Source: Citrobacter arsenatis
GTDB taxonomy: Bacteria > Pseudomonadota > Gammaproteobacteria > Enterobacterales > Enterobacteriaceae
Reading direction: 5' to 3'
DNA length: 64,000 bases
NCBI RefSeq assembly: GCF_004353845.1
Contig: NZ_CP037864.1
Coordinates: 4,526,001-4,590,000 of the forward strand
The translations under genes were made by a program, and so were the position numbers. Below the pieces are notes generated by a model. It was given only the letters and a program-made list of their open reading frames with translations, had not been told where the DNA came from and did not search any database. Below are positions 24,506 through 46,145 of this stretch, in pieces (position 1 is the first letter of the stretch; the number at the start of each line of letters is the position of its first letter).

Positions 24506-24701
24506 GATATATCTAAATTTATTTTTAAATGATAATGATTGCTAATCAAGAGGATTGCAAGCACTTTTTTGATATACTCACCGTCTGATTCCCCGACCAT
24601 TAGCGCCACATAAAATCACCTAATAATCAATGCATTAAGTAAAATTTAGTTTGTAGCCTTGCAAGATGATAATTTTTAGATATAAATTAGATGTATCTAA
24701 A
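24506..24701. promoter_or_regulatory. yqjH-yqjI control region: Fur-box-like site and TATCTAA motifs
   Basis: Near yqjH, 24528-24547 (AATGATAATGATTGCTAATC) resembles a Fur box. TATCTAA occurs at 24510-24516 and 24694-24700, the latter paired with the inverted TTAGATA at 24677-24683 just before yqjI. In E. coli, yqjH is repressed by Fur with iron and by YqjI in a nickel-dependent way. The positions fit that model. Confidence 0.55.
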
Positions 24702-24719
24702 TAACATCAGGAGACGATG

Positions 24720-25394
24720 ATGCAAAACCATCATGAAGGTTGCTGCAAACATACAGAGCACCAACACGAAGGCTGCTGCAAGGGTGAAGGACATCACCAT
24801 GAAGGCCGCCACAACGAGCACCACGCAGGTTGCTGCAAAGGTGAAGAACATCGCCATGAAGGCTGTAACAAAGAACATCACCATGGACAGGGCTGTGGAC
24901 ACCGCCACGGTCGCGGGGGCGGCGGTCGTCGCCAACGCTTCTTCGGTCACGGAGAATTACGCCTGGTGATTCTGGATATCTTGACCCGCGACGCCAGCCA
25001 CGGCTACGAGTTGATTAAAGCGATTGAAACCCTGACTCAGGGTAACTACACCCCAAGCCCGGGTGTTATCTATCCGACGCTGGATTTCTTGCAGGATCAG
25101 GCACTGATCACCATCAGCGACGAGGAAGGTGGGCGTAAACAGATTGCGATCACAACCCAGGGCCTGCAGTGGCTGGATGAAAACCGTGAGCATCTGGAAC
25201 ATATCCACGAACGTATTAAAGCCCGCAGCGTGGGGTTTGAATTGCGTAAGAACCCGCAGATGAAACGTGCTCTGGAAAACTTCAAAGCCGTGCTGGATCT
25301 ACGGGTCAATCATGGTGATACCAGCGATGCGCAAATCAAAAAAATCATCGGTATTATCGATCGCGCTGCGCTGGATATCACTCAGTTGGATTAA
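24720..25394 (+). CDS. yqjI: PadR-family nickel-responsive repressor
   Basis: About 224 aa. The first about 65 residues are an unusual Cys/His-rich metal-binding tail with repeated HEGCCK-like units (HHEGCCKH, HEGCCKGE, HAGCCKGE, HEGCNKEHHH) that is longer than the K-12 tail as I remember it. The PadR winged helix follows (LVILDILTRDASHGYELIKA, PSPGVIYPTLDFLQ, then GGRKQIAITTQG) and a dimerisation helix ends the protein. It represses yqjH and itself. The second of two adjacent ATGs is chosen for its 6-base spacing to GGAG. Its end overlaps the convergent chemoreceptor gene by 4 bp. Confidence 0.92.
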   Translation: MQNHHEGCCKHTEHQHEGCCKGEGHHHEGRHNEHHAGCCKGEEHRHEGCNKEHHHGQGCGHRHGRGGGGRRQRFFGHGELRLVILDILTRDASHGYELIKAIETLTQGNYTPSPGVIYPTLDFLQDQALITISDEEGGRKQIAITTQGLQWLDENREHLEHIHERIKARSVGFELRKNPQMKRALENFKAVLDLRVNHGDTSDAQIKKIIGIIDRAALDITQLD

Positions 25395-26956
25395 ACAGGC
25401 TGCGTATCACCGTTACGAACGCGGAATACCTTAATCAGCTCTTTTAAATGTACAGCCTGCTCGTTCAATGACGCAGCTGCCGCAACAGACTCTTCTACCA
25501 AACAGGAGTTCTGTTGCGTAGTCGTGTCAATCAGGCCAATCGCACTGTTAATTTGCGAAAGACCGTCCGTTTGCTCCCGACTGGCTTGACCAATTTCTCG
25601 CAATATCACATCCATTTCCTCAACGTTTGTCACCATTCCGTTGATCAACGCATTGGCTTTTTCAACCAACAATAGTCCTTCCCGAGTTTGACTGGTGGAT
25701 TCTTCAATCAGATTACGGATATCGCTGGCTGATGATGCGCTTTTTTGCGCCAGTTGGCGGACTTCTCCGGCCACCACCGCAAACCCACGTCCATGTTCTC
25801 CAGCCCGCGCGGCCTCCACAGCCGCATTCAGCGCCAGGATATTAGTCTGGAAGGCAATGGAATCAATCAGGTTGATAATATCTGACATACGGTTAGACGT
25901 TTCATTAATCACGCGTATTTTATACGTCACCTGCTCCATCATTTCGCCGTTGTTTTTCACCACTGCTGCGGCTCCTGCGGACAGCTTCGTTGCTTCATGA
26001 GTATGGTCTGCCGTCGTTTTTACTGTCGCAGTTATTTGTTCCATTGACGCAGCGGTCTGTTCTACCGAACTTGCTTGTTCTTCGGTTCGTGCAGCCAAAT
26101 CCTGATTACCCGCCACAATCTGCGCCGCCGCTGTGGAGATATTCTCGGAACCGTTTTGGACGTCTTCGACAATCTCCAGTAAGCGGGTTTTCATCGCCAT
26201 CAGCGCACGCAACAGAATACCTGTTTCATCTTCCTGCTTCGCATTAATACTGCGGGTCAAATCTCCCTGCGCAATCGCCTCAGCAAACTGCACCGCTTCA
26301 TTAAGCGGTGCAGTGATTGAACGCACAATATACCCTCCCATCACAAAGCCAGCGGCGATGCTAAACAATGCCAAAGTAATCAACAAAGTGCGGTTAGTTT
26401 TGAAATCATGCTCAACCTTAGCGCCCGAACTCAACATTTGTGCATTTTCAATGGCAATAAGCTCCTGGACTTTTTCTTTATAAGCCTGTTGAACATGCAC
26501 GGTGGAGGTCATCATCTCTTGCATCGCAGCTGAACGTTCGTGGTTTTGCAACGCCTGTAGAATACGGTATCGCGAGGCCAGATATTGCTCGCGCACATCG
26601 CGAATATCCGCAATAATTTTTTTCGACTCGTCATTAAGAGATGCACCACTCAGCGTATCCAACAGGACGGAAATCTGCTGGCTGATCGCATTGAGTTTTT
26701 TCTGCGACTCCTCCGTCCATTTACCTTCTTCGTCCATTAACATCAACTGCTGGATACTGACAAATTCCTGAAAATTATCGATCAGCAGATTAGCTTTTAC
26801 CGTAATGGGATAATCTTTGGTGATGATGTTCTGCATCCGACTGTTGCTTTGCTCCAGGCTCAACAATGAAAGCCCTGAGCTCACGACTATCAGAACAATA
26901 AAAAAGCCAAACGCGATAAATAATTTTGAGCGAATTTTAACATTATTCAAAAACAT
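25391..26956 (-). CDS. Methyl-accepting chemotaxis protein
   Basis: A 521-aa transmembrane receptor. TM1 is at about 10-30, the periplasmic four-helix sensor (4HB_MCP type) at about 32-188 and TM2 at about 190-212. A HAMP domain follows, then the signalling hairpin with IAFQTNILALNAAVEAARAG (tip) and FAVVAGEVRQLAQKSA. It lacks the C-terminal NWETF-type pentapeptide, so it probably relies on other receptors for CheR/CheB tethering. The ligand is not predictable. E. coli has no gene here between yqjI and aer. A good sigma-28 promoter lies 40 bp upstream. Confidence 0.9.
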   Translation of the reverse strand: MFLNNVKIRSKLFIAFGFFIVLIVVSSGLSLLSLEQSNSRMQNIITKDYPITVKANLLIDNFQEFVSIQQLMLMDEEGKWTEESQKKLNAISQQISVLLDTLSGASLNDESKKIIADIRDVREQYLASRYRILQALQNHERSAAMQEMMTSTVHVQQAYKEKVQELIAIENAQMLSSGAKVEHDFKTNRTLLITLALFSIAAGFVMGGYIVRSITAPLNEAVQFAEAIAQGDLTRSINAKQEDETGILLRALMAMKTRLLEIVEDVQNGSENISTAAAQIVAGNQDLAARTEEQASSVEQTAASMEQITATVKTTADHTHEATKLSAGAAAVVKNNGEMMEQVTYKIRVINETSNRMSDIINLIDSIAFQTNILALNAAVEAARAGEHGRGFAVVAGEVRQLAQKSASSASDIRNLIEESTSQTREGLLLVEKANALINGMVTNVEEMDVILREIGQASREQTDGLSQINSAIGLIDTTTQQNSCLVEESVAAAASLNEQAVHLKELIKVFRVRNGDTQPV

Positions 26957-26995
26957 ACTTTCTCCCTGGGAGTCGTTTTCCTTTGTCCAATGTCT

Positions 26996-27022
26996 TTATC
27001 GGTAAGGCATTACCTAACTTTA
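26996..27022 (-). promoter_or_regulatory. Sigma-28 (FliA) promoter for the chemoreceptor gene
   Basis: Read on the minus strand, TAAAGTTA, 11 bases, ACCGATAA matches TAAAGTTT-N11-GCCGATAA at 7 of 8 positions in each box. It is placed 40 bp before the start codon. The remaining 26957-27264 gap is AT-rich and holds no supported gene. Confidence 0.75.
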
Positions 27023-27264
27023 TAATACTAATCATCCTTTCGGTTATTTTATTATCGACAAGTCGTTTTTTACGATGAATACAGTTAAACCACTCAATAT
27101 TTTTAAAATAGTTATTAAAGTTCAATAAATATATAAAAACAAAAATGAGAAACAGACAACCACAGGGGTAATATGAAATTATGAATAACCAATAATGAAT
27201 TAACACCGATGCTACAGATAACGCTTACCGGAGACGATAAGCGTTTGGTAAAAACGGGGAAGAA

Positions 27265-28785
27265 CTAATGCAACACCGTGACCGCATCTTCCAGACGACC
27301 GGCGCGATGTTTCACCATCGCGGAAATCTGGGCACTCTCCTCAACCAGTTCGGCGTTTTTCTGCGTAATATTGCTCAGTTCATTCACTGCCCGAGTCAGG
27401 CTGGAAAGACCATCTGATTGCTCCAGCGTTGAGTGGCTGATTTGGGCGATCAGCTGAGTGACGTTTTGCACCTGCGCCACAATATCGTCCATCGTGCGTC
27501 CTGCGGCGTGAACCTGGTCAGAACCGGACTGTACCTTATCGGCGCTGGCATCAATCAGCTTGCGGATATCATTGGCGGCACTGGCGCTACGACTGGCAAG
27601 ATGACGCACCTCACCCGCCACCACCGCGAACCCTTTCCCCTGCTCGCCCGCTCGTGCGGCTTCAACGGCGGCGTTCAAGGCCAGAATGTTAGTCTGGAAG
27701 GCAATATCGTTAATCAGCGTGGTGATGGTGCCGATCCGCTGGGTGCTGTTGGCGATATCGTCCATGGTTTTGATGACAGTATCCATCGCCTCACCGCCGT
27801 GCGTTGCCGCGCTGCTGGCGGCAATAGAGAGCTTATCGGCCGCGGCAGCGGTCTCTGAGTTTTGCTTTACCGATGCCGCCATCTGATTCATGGTAGTCAC
27901 CGTTTCCTGCACGTTCTCTACGGTCTGCTGCGTATGCTTGTTTAAATCATCGCTGCCTTTCGCCAACGTTTCACTGTCGCTGCGCACACAACTCACCTGG
28001 CTGGAGACGTCATGGATGAGCCAACGGCACATTAGCCCCAGTTGCCCGACAGCTCGCAGCATCAGGCCCAGTTCATCACTGCGGTTAAGGTGCGACACGC
28101 TGTTCCGCTCACCGGTCGCCACTTTCAGCGCCTGACGAGCGACATTCTCAATAGGGCGCACAATCTGCCATTCGAAAATAGCCGTTCCCAAAATCATCAC
28201 CAGCGCGCTCATTAACAGTAACGGCCATTCGGCACCCATTTGCTGGAACACGGTCGCCAGAACAATAAGCATAAGCGCCATTACGCTGCGCACCCGCCAG
28301 CGAATCGGTAGCGCCGGGAGTTTACCCAACCAGCCTTTGCGTACCACCAGGCCTTTATGGATACGTCGGTTGCAACGCCCTTCATTCAGCGCTTTATATA
28401 AAGGCTCTACCGCCGCAATCTCCTCGTCAGTTGCCCGGGTACGAATCGACATATACCCGGTTACACGCCCTTCCCGCACCATTGGCACCGCATTGGCCCT
28501 CACCCAGTAGTGATCGCCATTCTTACGCCGGTTTTTCACAATCCCACTCCATGGCTCGCCCTGCTTCAGGGTGTACCACATATCCGCAAACGCCGCTTTT
28601 GGCATGTCCGGATGACGAACCAGGTTGTGCGGTTTTTCGAGCAATTCATTCAGTTGATAGCCACTGACCTGGACAAAGGTATCGTTCGCATGGGTGATAT
28701 AGCTTTGTAAATCGGTGGTCGACATGAGGGTGATATCATCATCCAGCGGTGTATTTTGCTGACTAACGTAGGGATGAGAAGACAT
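27265..28785 (-). CDS. aer: Aerotaxis/redox receptor
   Basis: A 506-aa inner-membrane energy sensor. The N-terminal FAD-binding PAS domain (about 10-120: ANDTFVQVSGYQLNELL, RKNGDHYWVRANAVPM) faces the cytoplasm. After the F1 linker comes one hydrophobic hairpin (about 165-205), then HAMP and the conserved signalling tip IAFQTNILALNAAVEAARAG. There is no periplasmic sensor and no methylation-tether pentapeptide, as in E. coli Aer (506 aa). A sigma-28-like promoter lies upstream. Confidence 0.96.
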   Translation of the reverse strand: MSSHPYVSQQNTPLDDDITLMSTTDLQSYITHANDTFVQVSGYQLNELLEKPHNLVRHPDMPKAAFADMWYTLKQGEPWSGIVKNRRKNGDHYWVRANAVPMVREGRVTGYMSIRTRATDEEIAAVEPLYKALNEGRCNRRIHKGLVVRKGWLGKLPALPIRWRVRSVMALMLIVLATVFQQMGAEWPLLLMSALVMILGTAIFEWQIVRPIENVARQALKVATGERNSVSHLNRSDELGLMLRAVGQLGLMCRWLIHDVSSQVSCVRSDSETLAKGSDDLNKHTQQTVENVQETVTTMNQMAASVKQNSETAAAADKLSIAASSAATHGGEAMDTVIKTMDDIANSTQRIGTITTLINDIAFQTNILALNAAVEAARAGEQGKGFAVVAGEVRHLASRSASAANDIRKLIDASADKVQSGSDQVHAAGRTMDDIVAQVQNVTQLIAQISHSTLEQSDGLSSLTRAVNELSNITQKNAELVEESAQISAMVKHRAGRLEDAVTVLH

Positions 28786-28835
28786 GATTGCGTCCTGTGC
28801 AGGTTATCTGGTTGTTAACTCTTTCGGCTTATGTT

Positions 28836-28862
28836 ATTTCGGCGATAATTTTTTTATCTTTA
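28836..28862 (-). promoter_or_regulatory. Sigma-28-like promoter of aer
   Basis: On the minus strand, TAAAGATA, 11 bases, GCCGAAAT matches the FliA consensus at 6 of 8 positions in each box, about 50 bp upstream of aer. Flagellar class-3 control of aer is known in E. coli. Confidence 0.6.
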
Positions 28863-29153
28863 GTTGTTAAATTTGATTTAGATCGCAATTTGCGATTAAA
28901 CCTCAAAATCTGTACGCATTCTAATCCATTGATTTAAAATACTTTCATGCGGTAACTATTCAATATCTCTTCTACCAACGCACCGTCGCAGTGCAAATAT
29001 TGCCCATTTTTAGCGCAAATTCGCGTTTATCCGAGCTGTTTTCCGGCTCCGGGCTTGGGCAAAATGCCAGCAAATGTTAAATAACGGCATTAAATGTTGC
29101 ATGAATGAGATGATTCCTGGTGTTTATCCCGATTTTTGCGATGCGTGCCGGAA

Positions 29154-29170
29154 TGGCGCAATCCCTGCAA
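29154..29170 (+). promoter_or_regulatory. Sigma-54 promoter of patA
   Basis: TGGCGCAATCCCTGCAA has GG at 29155-29156 and GC at 29167-29168, the required 12-bp step of -24/-12 elements. It lies about 46 bp before the patA start. E. coli patA (ygjG) is sigma-54/NtrC dependent. The 28863-29153 stretch upstream should hold the activator sites, but I could not assign them. Confidence 0.65.
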
Positions 29171-29215
29171 TACTTAAATCAGTATCATGTGATACGCGAG
29201 CTCCGGGAGCATATT

Positions 29216-30595
<1,380 letters not shown>

Positions 30596-30603
30596 CAACC
30601 TTA

Positions 30604-30660
30604 CCCGGCCTATAAAAGACTCGCTTTTGTAGGCCGGATAAGTCGTAGCCGCCATCCGGT
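30604..30660. repeat. REP/BIME unit between patA and ygjH
   Basis: Two inverted REP arms (CCCGGCCTATAAAAG and GTAGGCCGGATAAG...GCCATCCGG) lie in the convergent gap between the patA and ygjH stops, a typical REP position. Confidence 0.85.
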
Positions 30661-30672
30661 AATTAACCTAAC

Positions 30673-31005
30673 TTAAACAATCCGTACACCCGCAGGCATA
30701 AGGCGTTCTGGCGTTAACAGCACGCTTTCGCTGCCATCGTCCGTCTCTGCGCACAGCAGCATACACTCAGATGTTTCACCGCGCATTTTGGCCTTTTGCA
30801 GGTTACACAGCACCACTACCGTTTTCCCCATCAGCTCCTCTTCGCTGTAATAAGGCACCAGGCTGGTCACGGTTTGCAGCGTACGCTCTCCCACATCGAC
30901 CTGTACGATATACAGCTTATCGGCATTGTCATGACGCTGTACCTGTGCGATTTTTCCAACACGTATTTCCATTCGGGCAAAATCAGCAAATGCGACGGTA
31001 TCCAT
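30673..31005 (-). CDS. ygjH: tRNA-binding domain protein YgjH
   Basis: A 110-aa single OB-fold tRNA-binding domain (EMAP/CsaA type). It begins MDTVAFADFARMEIRVGKI and contains ADKLYIVQVDVGERTLQTVTS and LCNLQKAKMRGETSECMLL. It resembles the C-terminal domain of MetRS; the cellular role is unclear. AAAGGAGA precedes the ATG at 31005, so the extension to 31044 is not used. An EbgR-operator-like palindrome lies immediately upstream. Confidence 0.93.
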   Translation of the reverse strand: MDTVAFADFARMEIRVGKIAQVQRHDNADKLYIVQVDVGERTLQTVTSLVPYYSEEELMGKTVVVLCNLQKAKMRGETSECMLLCAETDDGSESVLLTPERLMPAGVRIV

Positions 31006-31015
31006 TGTTCTCTCC

Positions 31016-31035
31016 TTTGGTAAAATTTTACTAAA
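31016..31035. promoter_or_regulatory. EbgR-operator-like palindrome upstream of ygjH/ebgR
   Basis: TTTGGTAAAATTTTACTAAA shares both half sites (GTAAAA / TTTTACTA) with the perfect ebgA operator at 32315-32339, but with a 16-bp rather than 17-bp core. It lies 11 bp before ygjH and about 180 bp before ebgR. Confidence 0.5.
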
Positions 31036-31211
31036 TACTAGCAAAATATTTTCCAGGCATTGTTCTCAAAAGCGGGAAAATGACGTACTCATCACACTAT
31101 GAAAGCCCAGTTTTACCCCGAGCATGTCAATTAAACGTGCTTTTTTTACTGAAAACAGATGAATAGATAAGCACTTCATTTACAATGCGCAGGTAACTCA
31201 GGGAAAAGGCA

Positions 31212-32198
<987 letters not shown>

Positions 32199-32314
32199 AA
32201 CCCTCCATTAACCCGCCCGGTTTCTTCTGATGCCGGGCGCGCATTGCCATGCATTCTTTTCTATGCCCGAATTATTTTCGTGATCCAGTTAAAGTAAATC
32301 ACCTCACTCGCTAT

Positions 32315-35944
<3,630 letters not shown>

Positions 35945-36006
35945 AAACACAGGCGGCGCCGACGTTGCGCCGCCAGTACCCTATAATAATCAGGAATCGG
36001 AGATGT

Positions 36007-37443
<1,437 letters not shown>

Positions 37444-37525
37444 TAACTAAAACATAATAACAATAAACAATATTCGCCAAGGCTATAACAATAAAAATTA
37501 ATTTTTATTTGGTTTAGGATAAAGC

Positions 37526-38587
<1,062 letters not shown>

Positions 38588-38603
38588 CAAGGACCGGAAC
38601 ACC

Positions 38604-40955
<2,352 letters not shown>

Positions 40956-40966
40956 TCGCTGATATT

Positions 40967-41050
40967 TTGCCGGATGGCACCTCGCTTATCCGGCCGACAA
41001 AGGACGCATTGCCGTTGGCCGGATTAGGTGCTTGCACCGATATCCGGCAA
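40967..41050. repeat. REP/BIME unit after ygjK
   Basis: Inverted arms TTGCCGGATGGCACC...CTTATCCGGCCGAC and GGCCGGATTAGGTGC...GATATCCGGCAA form a BIME in the 230-bp gap before fadH. The remainder (41051-41185) is presumably the fadH promoter region, with no site I can name. Confidence 0.85.
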
Positions 41051-41164
41051 ATTCATTCTCCGGCCTCACTCCTTTTTTGAATCCCATCACAATCACGGCA
41101 TTCCCCTTTTCCCTTTTACGCGGCGACGGCTAAATTATTAACTCATCCGACCACATAACAATAA

Positions 41165-43204
<2,040 letters not shown>

Positions 43205-43212
43205 CCCCTCGT

Positions 43213-43288
43213 TGCCTGATGGCTCTACGCTTATCAGGCCTACGGGGTAGCTCATTGTAGGCCGGATAAGGTGTTAGCCGCATCCGGC
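43213..43288. repeat. REP/BIME unit between fadH and rlmG
   Basis: Arms GCCTGATGGCTCTACGC...TTATCAGGCCTAC and GTAGGCCGGATAAGG...GCCGCATCCGGC lie between two convergent stop codons. Confidence 0.85.
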
Positions 43289-43296
43289 ACCCGCTA

Positions 43297-44433
43297 TTAC
43301 CGACGACGACCGGTTTTGACCGCTTTCAGCACCACGAATTTATTATTGGTGGCGATGGTCACGCAGTTGCCGAAAATCTTCTTCAGCTTGTGGAAGTAGT
43401 CGAGGTGACGGTTAGCCACAATGTACAGCTCACCGTTGATTTTCAGGCAGCGGCGGGCGTGGTGGAACATCTCCCAGGCAATGTTATCCGTCAGCGCGTG
43501 CTTTTGGTGGAACGGAGGGTTGCACAGCACGGCATTAAAGCGGAACGGCTCGACACCAGACAGCGCGTTGTTGATCATAAACTCGCAGCGATCCAACGCT
43601 TCAGGCATGTTACTTTCCACGTTCAAACGGCTTGAAGCCACCGCCATCGGCGATTCATCAACAAATACCACGCTGGCTTCCGGGTTTTTCGCCAGCAGCG
43701 TCATACCAATAACGCCGTTACCGCAGCCGAGGTCAACAATCTCCCCTTCGAGGTTTTCCGGCAGATGCTCAATAAAAAAGCGCGCGCCAATATCCAGCCC
43801 GGTACGGGAGAAGACGTTGGCGTGGTTATGGATAGTCCAGTCGGTACCTTCCAGTTTCCAGCTCAGCGTCTGCGAGGCAGCGGCCAGCTCAGGTTTGCTG
43901 AACGTGCAGTTGATCAGACGCGCTTTTTTCCACGCCAGCGTGGTGGTGGTTGGGCCCAGCACTTTTTCAAACAGCTCAAGCGTAGAGGTATGGATATCAC
44001 GCGCTTTCGCACCGGCGATAATACGCGTTTCTGGCGTAACCACTTCACGCAGTGCACGCAGCTGCTGCTCCAGCAGCGCCATGGTTTTTGGGATCTTAAT
44101 CAGTACGACGCCCGGCGCCTGCGGGTATTCCGCGGTGCTGTCGAGAAACTTTACGCTCGACTCGGCAATGTCGTTGTGGCGCAGGTTTTCACGCGTCGCC
44201 AGCTCGCTTAAGTAAGAGTCACCGATGCTGTACGGCGTATGCTCCGCCAGCGCGCAGGCCAGCGCACCGAAGGTATCATTCAGGAGAAGCACCGGGCCGC
44301 GAATCTCAGTATCGTCCAGCTGTTGCAGCAGATATTCATCGGCTGCTTCCCACGCCAGCAGTGGGTTAACGTCGTCCGTCTCCGGGAAACGTTTAAGTGT
44401 CAGTGAACGGAAACCGTTGTCTGTGTGGCTCAT
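43297..44433 (-). CDS. rlmG: 23S rRNA m2G1835 methyltransferase
   Basis: A 378-aa RsmC/RlmG-type enzyme: an N-terminal degenerate methyltransferase-like domain and a C-terminal catalytic domain with the SAM motif IVDLGCGNGVIGMTLL and the N-methyltransferase signature CNPPFHQ. It methylates G1835 of 23S rRNA. The start at 44433 follows GGAGGG and equals the E. coli start; a longer ORF to 44514 crosses into the ygjP promoter. Confidence 0.95.
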   Translation of the reverse strand: MSHTDNGFRSLTLKRFPETDDVNPLLAWEAADEYLLQQLDDTEIRGPVLLLNDTFGALACALAEHTPYSIGDSYLSELATRENLRHNDIAESSVKFLDSTAEYPQAPGVVLIKIPKTMALLEQQLRALREVVTPETRIIAGAKARDIHTSTLELFEKVLGPTTTTLAWKKARLINCTFSKPELAAASQTLSWKLEGTDWTIHNHANVFSRTGLDIGARFFIEHLPENLEGEIVDLGCGNGVIGMTLLAKNPEASVVFVDESPMAVASSRLNVESNMPEALDRCEFMINNALSGVEPFRFNAVLCNPPFHQKHALTDNIAWEMFHHARRCLKINGELYIVANRHLDYFHKLKKIFGNCVTIATNNKFVVLKAVKTGRRR

Positions 44434-44516
44434 CGGCCCTCCTGAATGGTAAAATTTCGGCGTATCCCTGAAAAGGGTGCGTGAGTATACACTTTTTATG
44501 ATTGGCATGGGCAAAG

Positions 44517-45017
44517 ATGAACCAACTAACTTACCTCCAGGGCTACCCGGAACATTTGCTTTCTCAGGTGAGAACGCTGATTGCTGAACAGCGCCTGGGC
44601 GCAGTGCTGGAAAAACGCTATCCGGGCACGCATGATTTCGCGACCGATAAAGCGCTCTGGCAATATACCCAGGATCTGAAAAATCAGTTCCTGCGCAACG
44701 CCCCGCCGCTGAATAAAGTCATGTATGACAGCAAGATCCACGTTCTGAAGAATGCGCTGGGGCTGCATACCGCCGTTTCTCGCGTGCAGGGCGGTAAGCT
44801 CAAAGCCAAAGCGGAGATCCGCGTCGCCACCGTGTTTCGCAATGCCCCGGAACCCTTCCTGCGTATGATCGTGGTCCATGAACTGGCGCATCTGAAAGAA
44901 AAAGAGCACGACAAAGCGTTTTACCAGCTGTGCTGCCATATGGAGCCTCAGTATCATCAACTGGAGTTCGATACCCGCCTGTGGTTAACGCAACAATCGT
45001 TAAAGCAAACTGCGTAG
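44517..45017 (+). CDS. ygjP: YgjP, SprT/WLM-like zinc metallopeptidase family (DUF45)
   Basis: A 166-aa protein with the gluzincin motif VVHELAHLKEKEHDKAF (HExxH plus a further His) near residue 125-140. It is preceded by TAVSRVQGGKLKAKAEIRVA. E. coli YgjP is a nucleotide-linked UTP pyrophosphatase/metal-protein of this family; the precise role is uncertain. The start at 44517 (MNQLTYLQGYPE) matches K-12; the ORF start 5 codons earlier is less likely. It is divergent from rlmG. Confidence 0.88.
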   Translation: MNQLTYLQGYPEHLLSQVRTLIAEQRLGAVLEKRYPGTHDFATDKALWQYTQDLKNQFLRNAPPLNKVMYDSKIHVLKNALGLHTAVSRVQGGKLKAKAEIRVATVFRNAPEPFLRMIVVHELAHLKEKEHDKAFYQLCCHMEPQYHQLEFDTRLWLTQQSLKQTA

Positions 45018-45089
45018 TCGCGCACTGGCTTTGTCTTCAGGGCATGCTAAATTGACGAAAGAATCCCTTTTCGCAGCCTGAAGGCCTTT

Positions 45090-46088
45090 ATGATACGTTT
45101 CGCAGTAATTGGCACAAACTGGATCACTCGCCAGTTTGTCGATGCCGCCCATGAAACCGGCAAATATAAGTTAACCGCAGTTTATTCCCGTAGCCTTGAG
45201 CAGGCGCAGACCTTCGCCAACGATTACCCCGTCGAGCACCTGTTTACTTCGCTGGAAGCGATGGCGCAAAGCGAGGCGATCGACGCCGTCTACATTGCCA
45301 GCCCAAACTCCCTGCACTTCCCGCAGACAGAGCTATTTTTGCGGCACAAAAAGCATGTTATTTGCGAAAAACCGCTGGCCTCAAACCTGGCGCAAGCTGA
45401 AGCCGCTATCGCCTGCGCACGCGAAAATCAGGTGGTGCTGTTTGAAGCGTTTAAAACCGCCAGCCTGCCTAACTTCCTGCTGTTGCAGCAATCGCTCCCC
45501 AAAGTTGGAAGAATCAGAAAAGCGTTCATCAATTACTGCCAGTACTCCTCACGTTACCAGCGCTATCTGGACGGTGAAAATCCGAACACGTTTAATCCAG
45601 CGTTCTCCAATGGCTCGATTATGGATATCGGTTTTTACTGCCTGGCTTCAGCGGTAGCACTGTGGGGCGAGCCGCAAAGCGTTCAGGCCAGCGCCAGCCT
45701 GCTGGAAAGCGGCGTGGATGCTCACGGCGTGGTGGTGCTGAATTACGGTGATTTCAGCGTTACGCTCCAGCACTCAAAAGTCAGCGACTCGGTATTAGCC
45801 AGTGAAATTCAGGGCGAGTCGGGATCGCTGGTCATCGAGCATATCTCCGAATGTCAGAAAGTGTGTTTCGTACCACGCGGGGGTAAAACGCAGGATCTGA
45901 CGACGCCTCAGCACATCAATACTATGCTGTATGAGGCAGAGGCTTTTGCCCATTTGGTTGAATCCGGCGAAGTGGATCACCCGGCGCTGACCGTCAGTCG
46001 TATCACCGCCAAACTGCAAACGGAGATTCGCCGCCAAACCGGTGTGATTTTCCCGGCAGACGAAGCGGTAACATCGCTGACTGCGTAA
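45090..46088 (+). CDS. ygjR: Gfo/Idh/MocA-family NAD(P)-dependent oxidoreductase YgjR
   Basis: A 332-aa protein: an N-terminal Rossmann domain (VIGTNWITRQFVDAAHETG), the family motif VICEKPLASNLAQAE (about 91-105), and a C-terminal GFO/IDH/MocA substrate domain with the FSNGSIMDIGFYCLA region. The substrate is unknown. A hairpin (CAGGCCAT 46110-46117 with ATGGCCTG 46129-46136) followed by a T-rich stretch probably terminates the transcript. Confidence 0.9.
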   Translation: MIRFAVIGTNWITRQFVDAAHETGKYKLTAVYSRSLEQAQTFANDYPVEHLFTSLEAMAQSEAIDAVYIASPNSLHFPQTELFLRHKKHVICEKPLASNLAQAEAAIACARENQVVLFEAFKTASLPNFLLLQQSLPKVGRIRKAFINYCQYSSRYQRYLDGENPNTFNPAFSNGSIMDIGFYCLASAVALWGEPQSVQASASLLESGVDAHGVVVLNYGDFSVTLQHSKVSDSVLASEIQGESGSLVIEHISECQKVCFVPRGGKTQDLTTPQHINTMLYEAEAFAHLVESGEVDHPALTVSRITAKLQTEIRRQTGVIFPADEAVTSLTA

Positions 46089-46145
46089 AAGTGTGTAAAA
46101 CGAATGTTGCAGGCCATTGACTGAATGCATGGCCTGTAATATTTT

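Noticed and set aside
26943..27206. 87-aa minus-strand ORF upstream of the chemoreceptor
   Set aside because: It covers the sigma-28 promoter and is low-complexity AT-rich sequence.
28870..29150. NtrC sites upstream of patA
   Set aside because: Expected from E. coli, but no pair of clear TGCACC-type palindromes could be fixed by eye.
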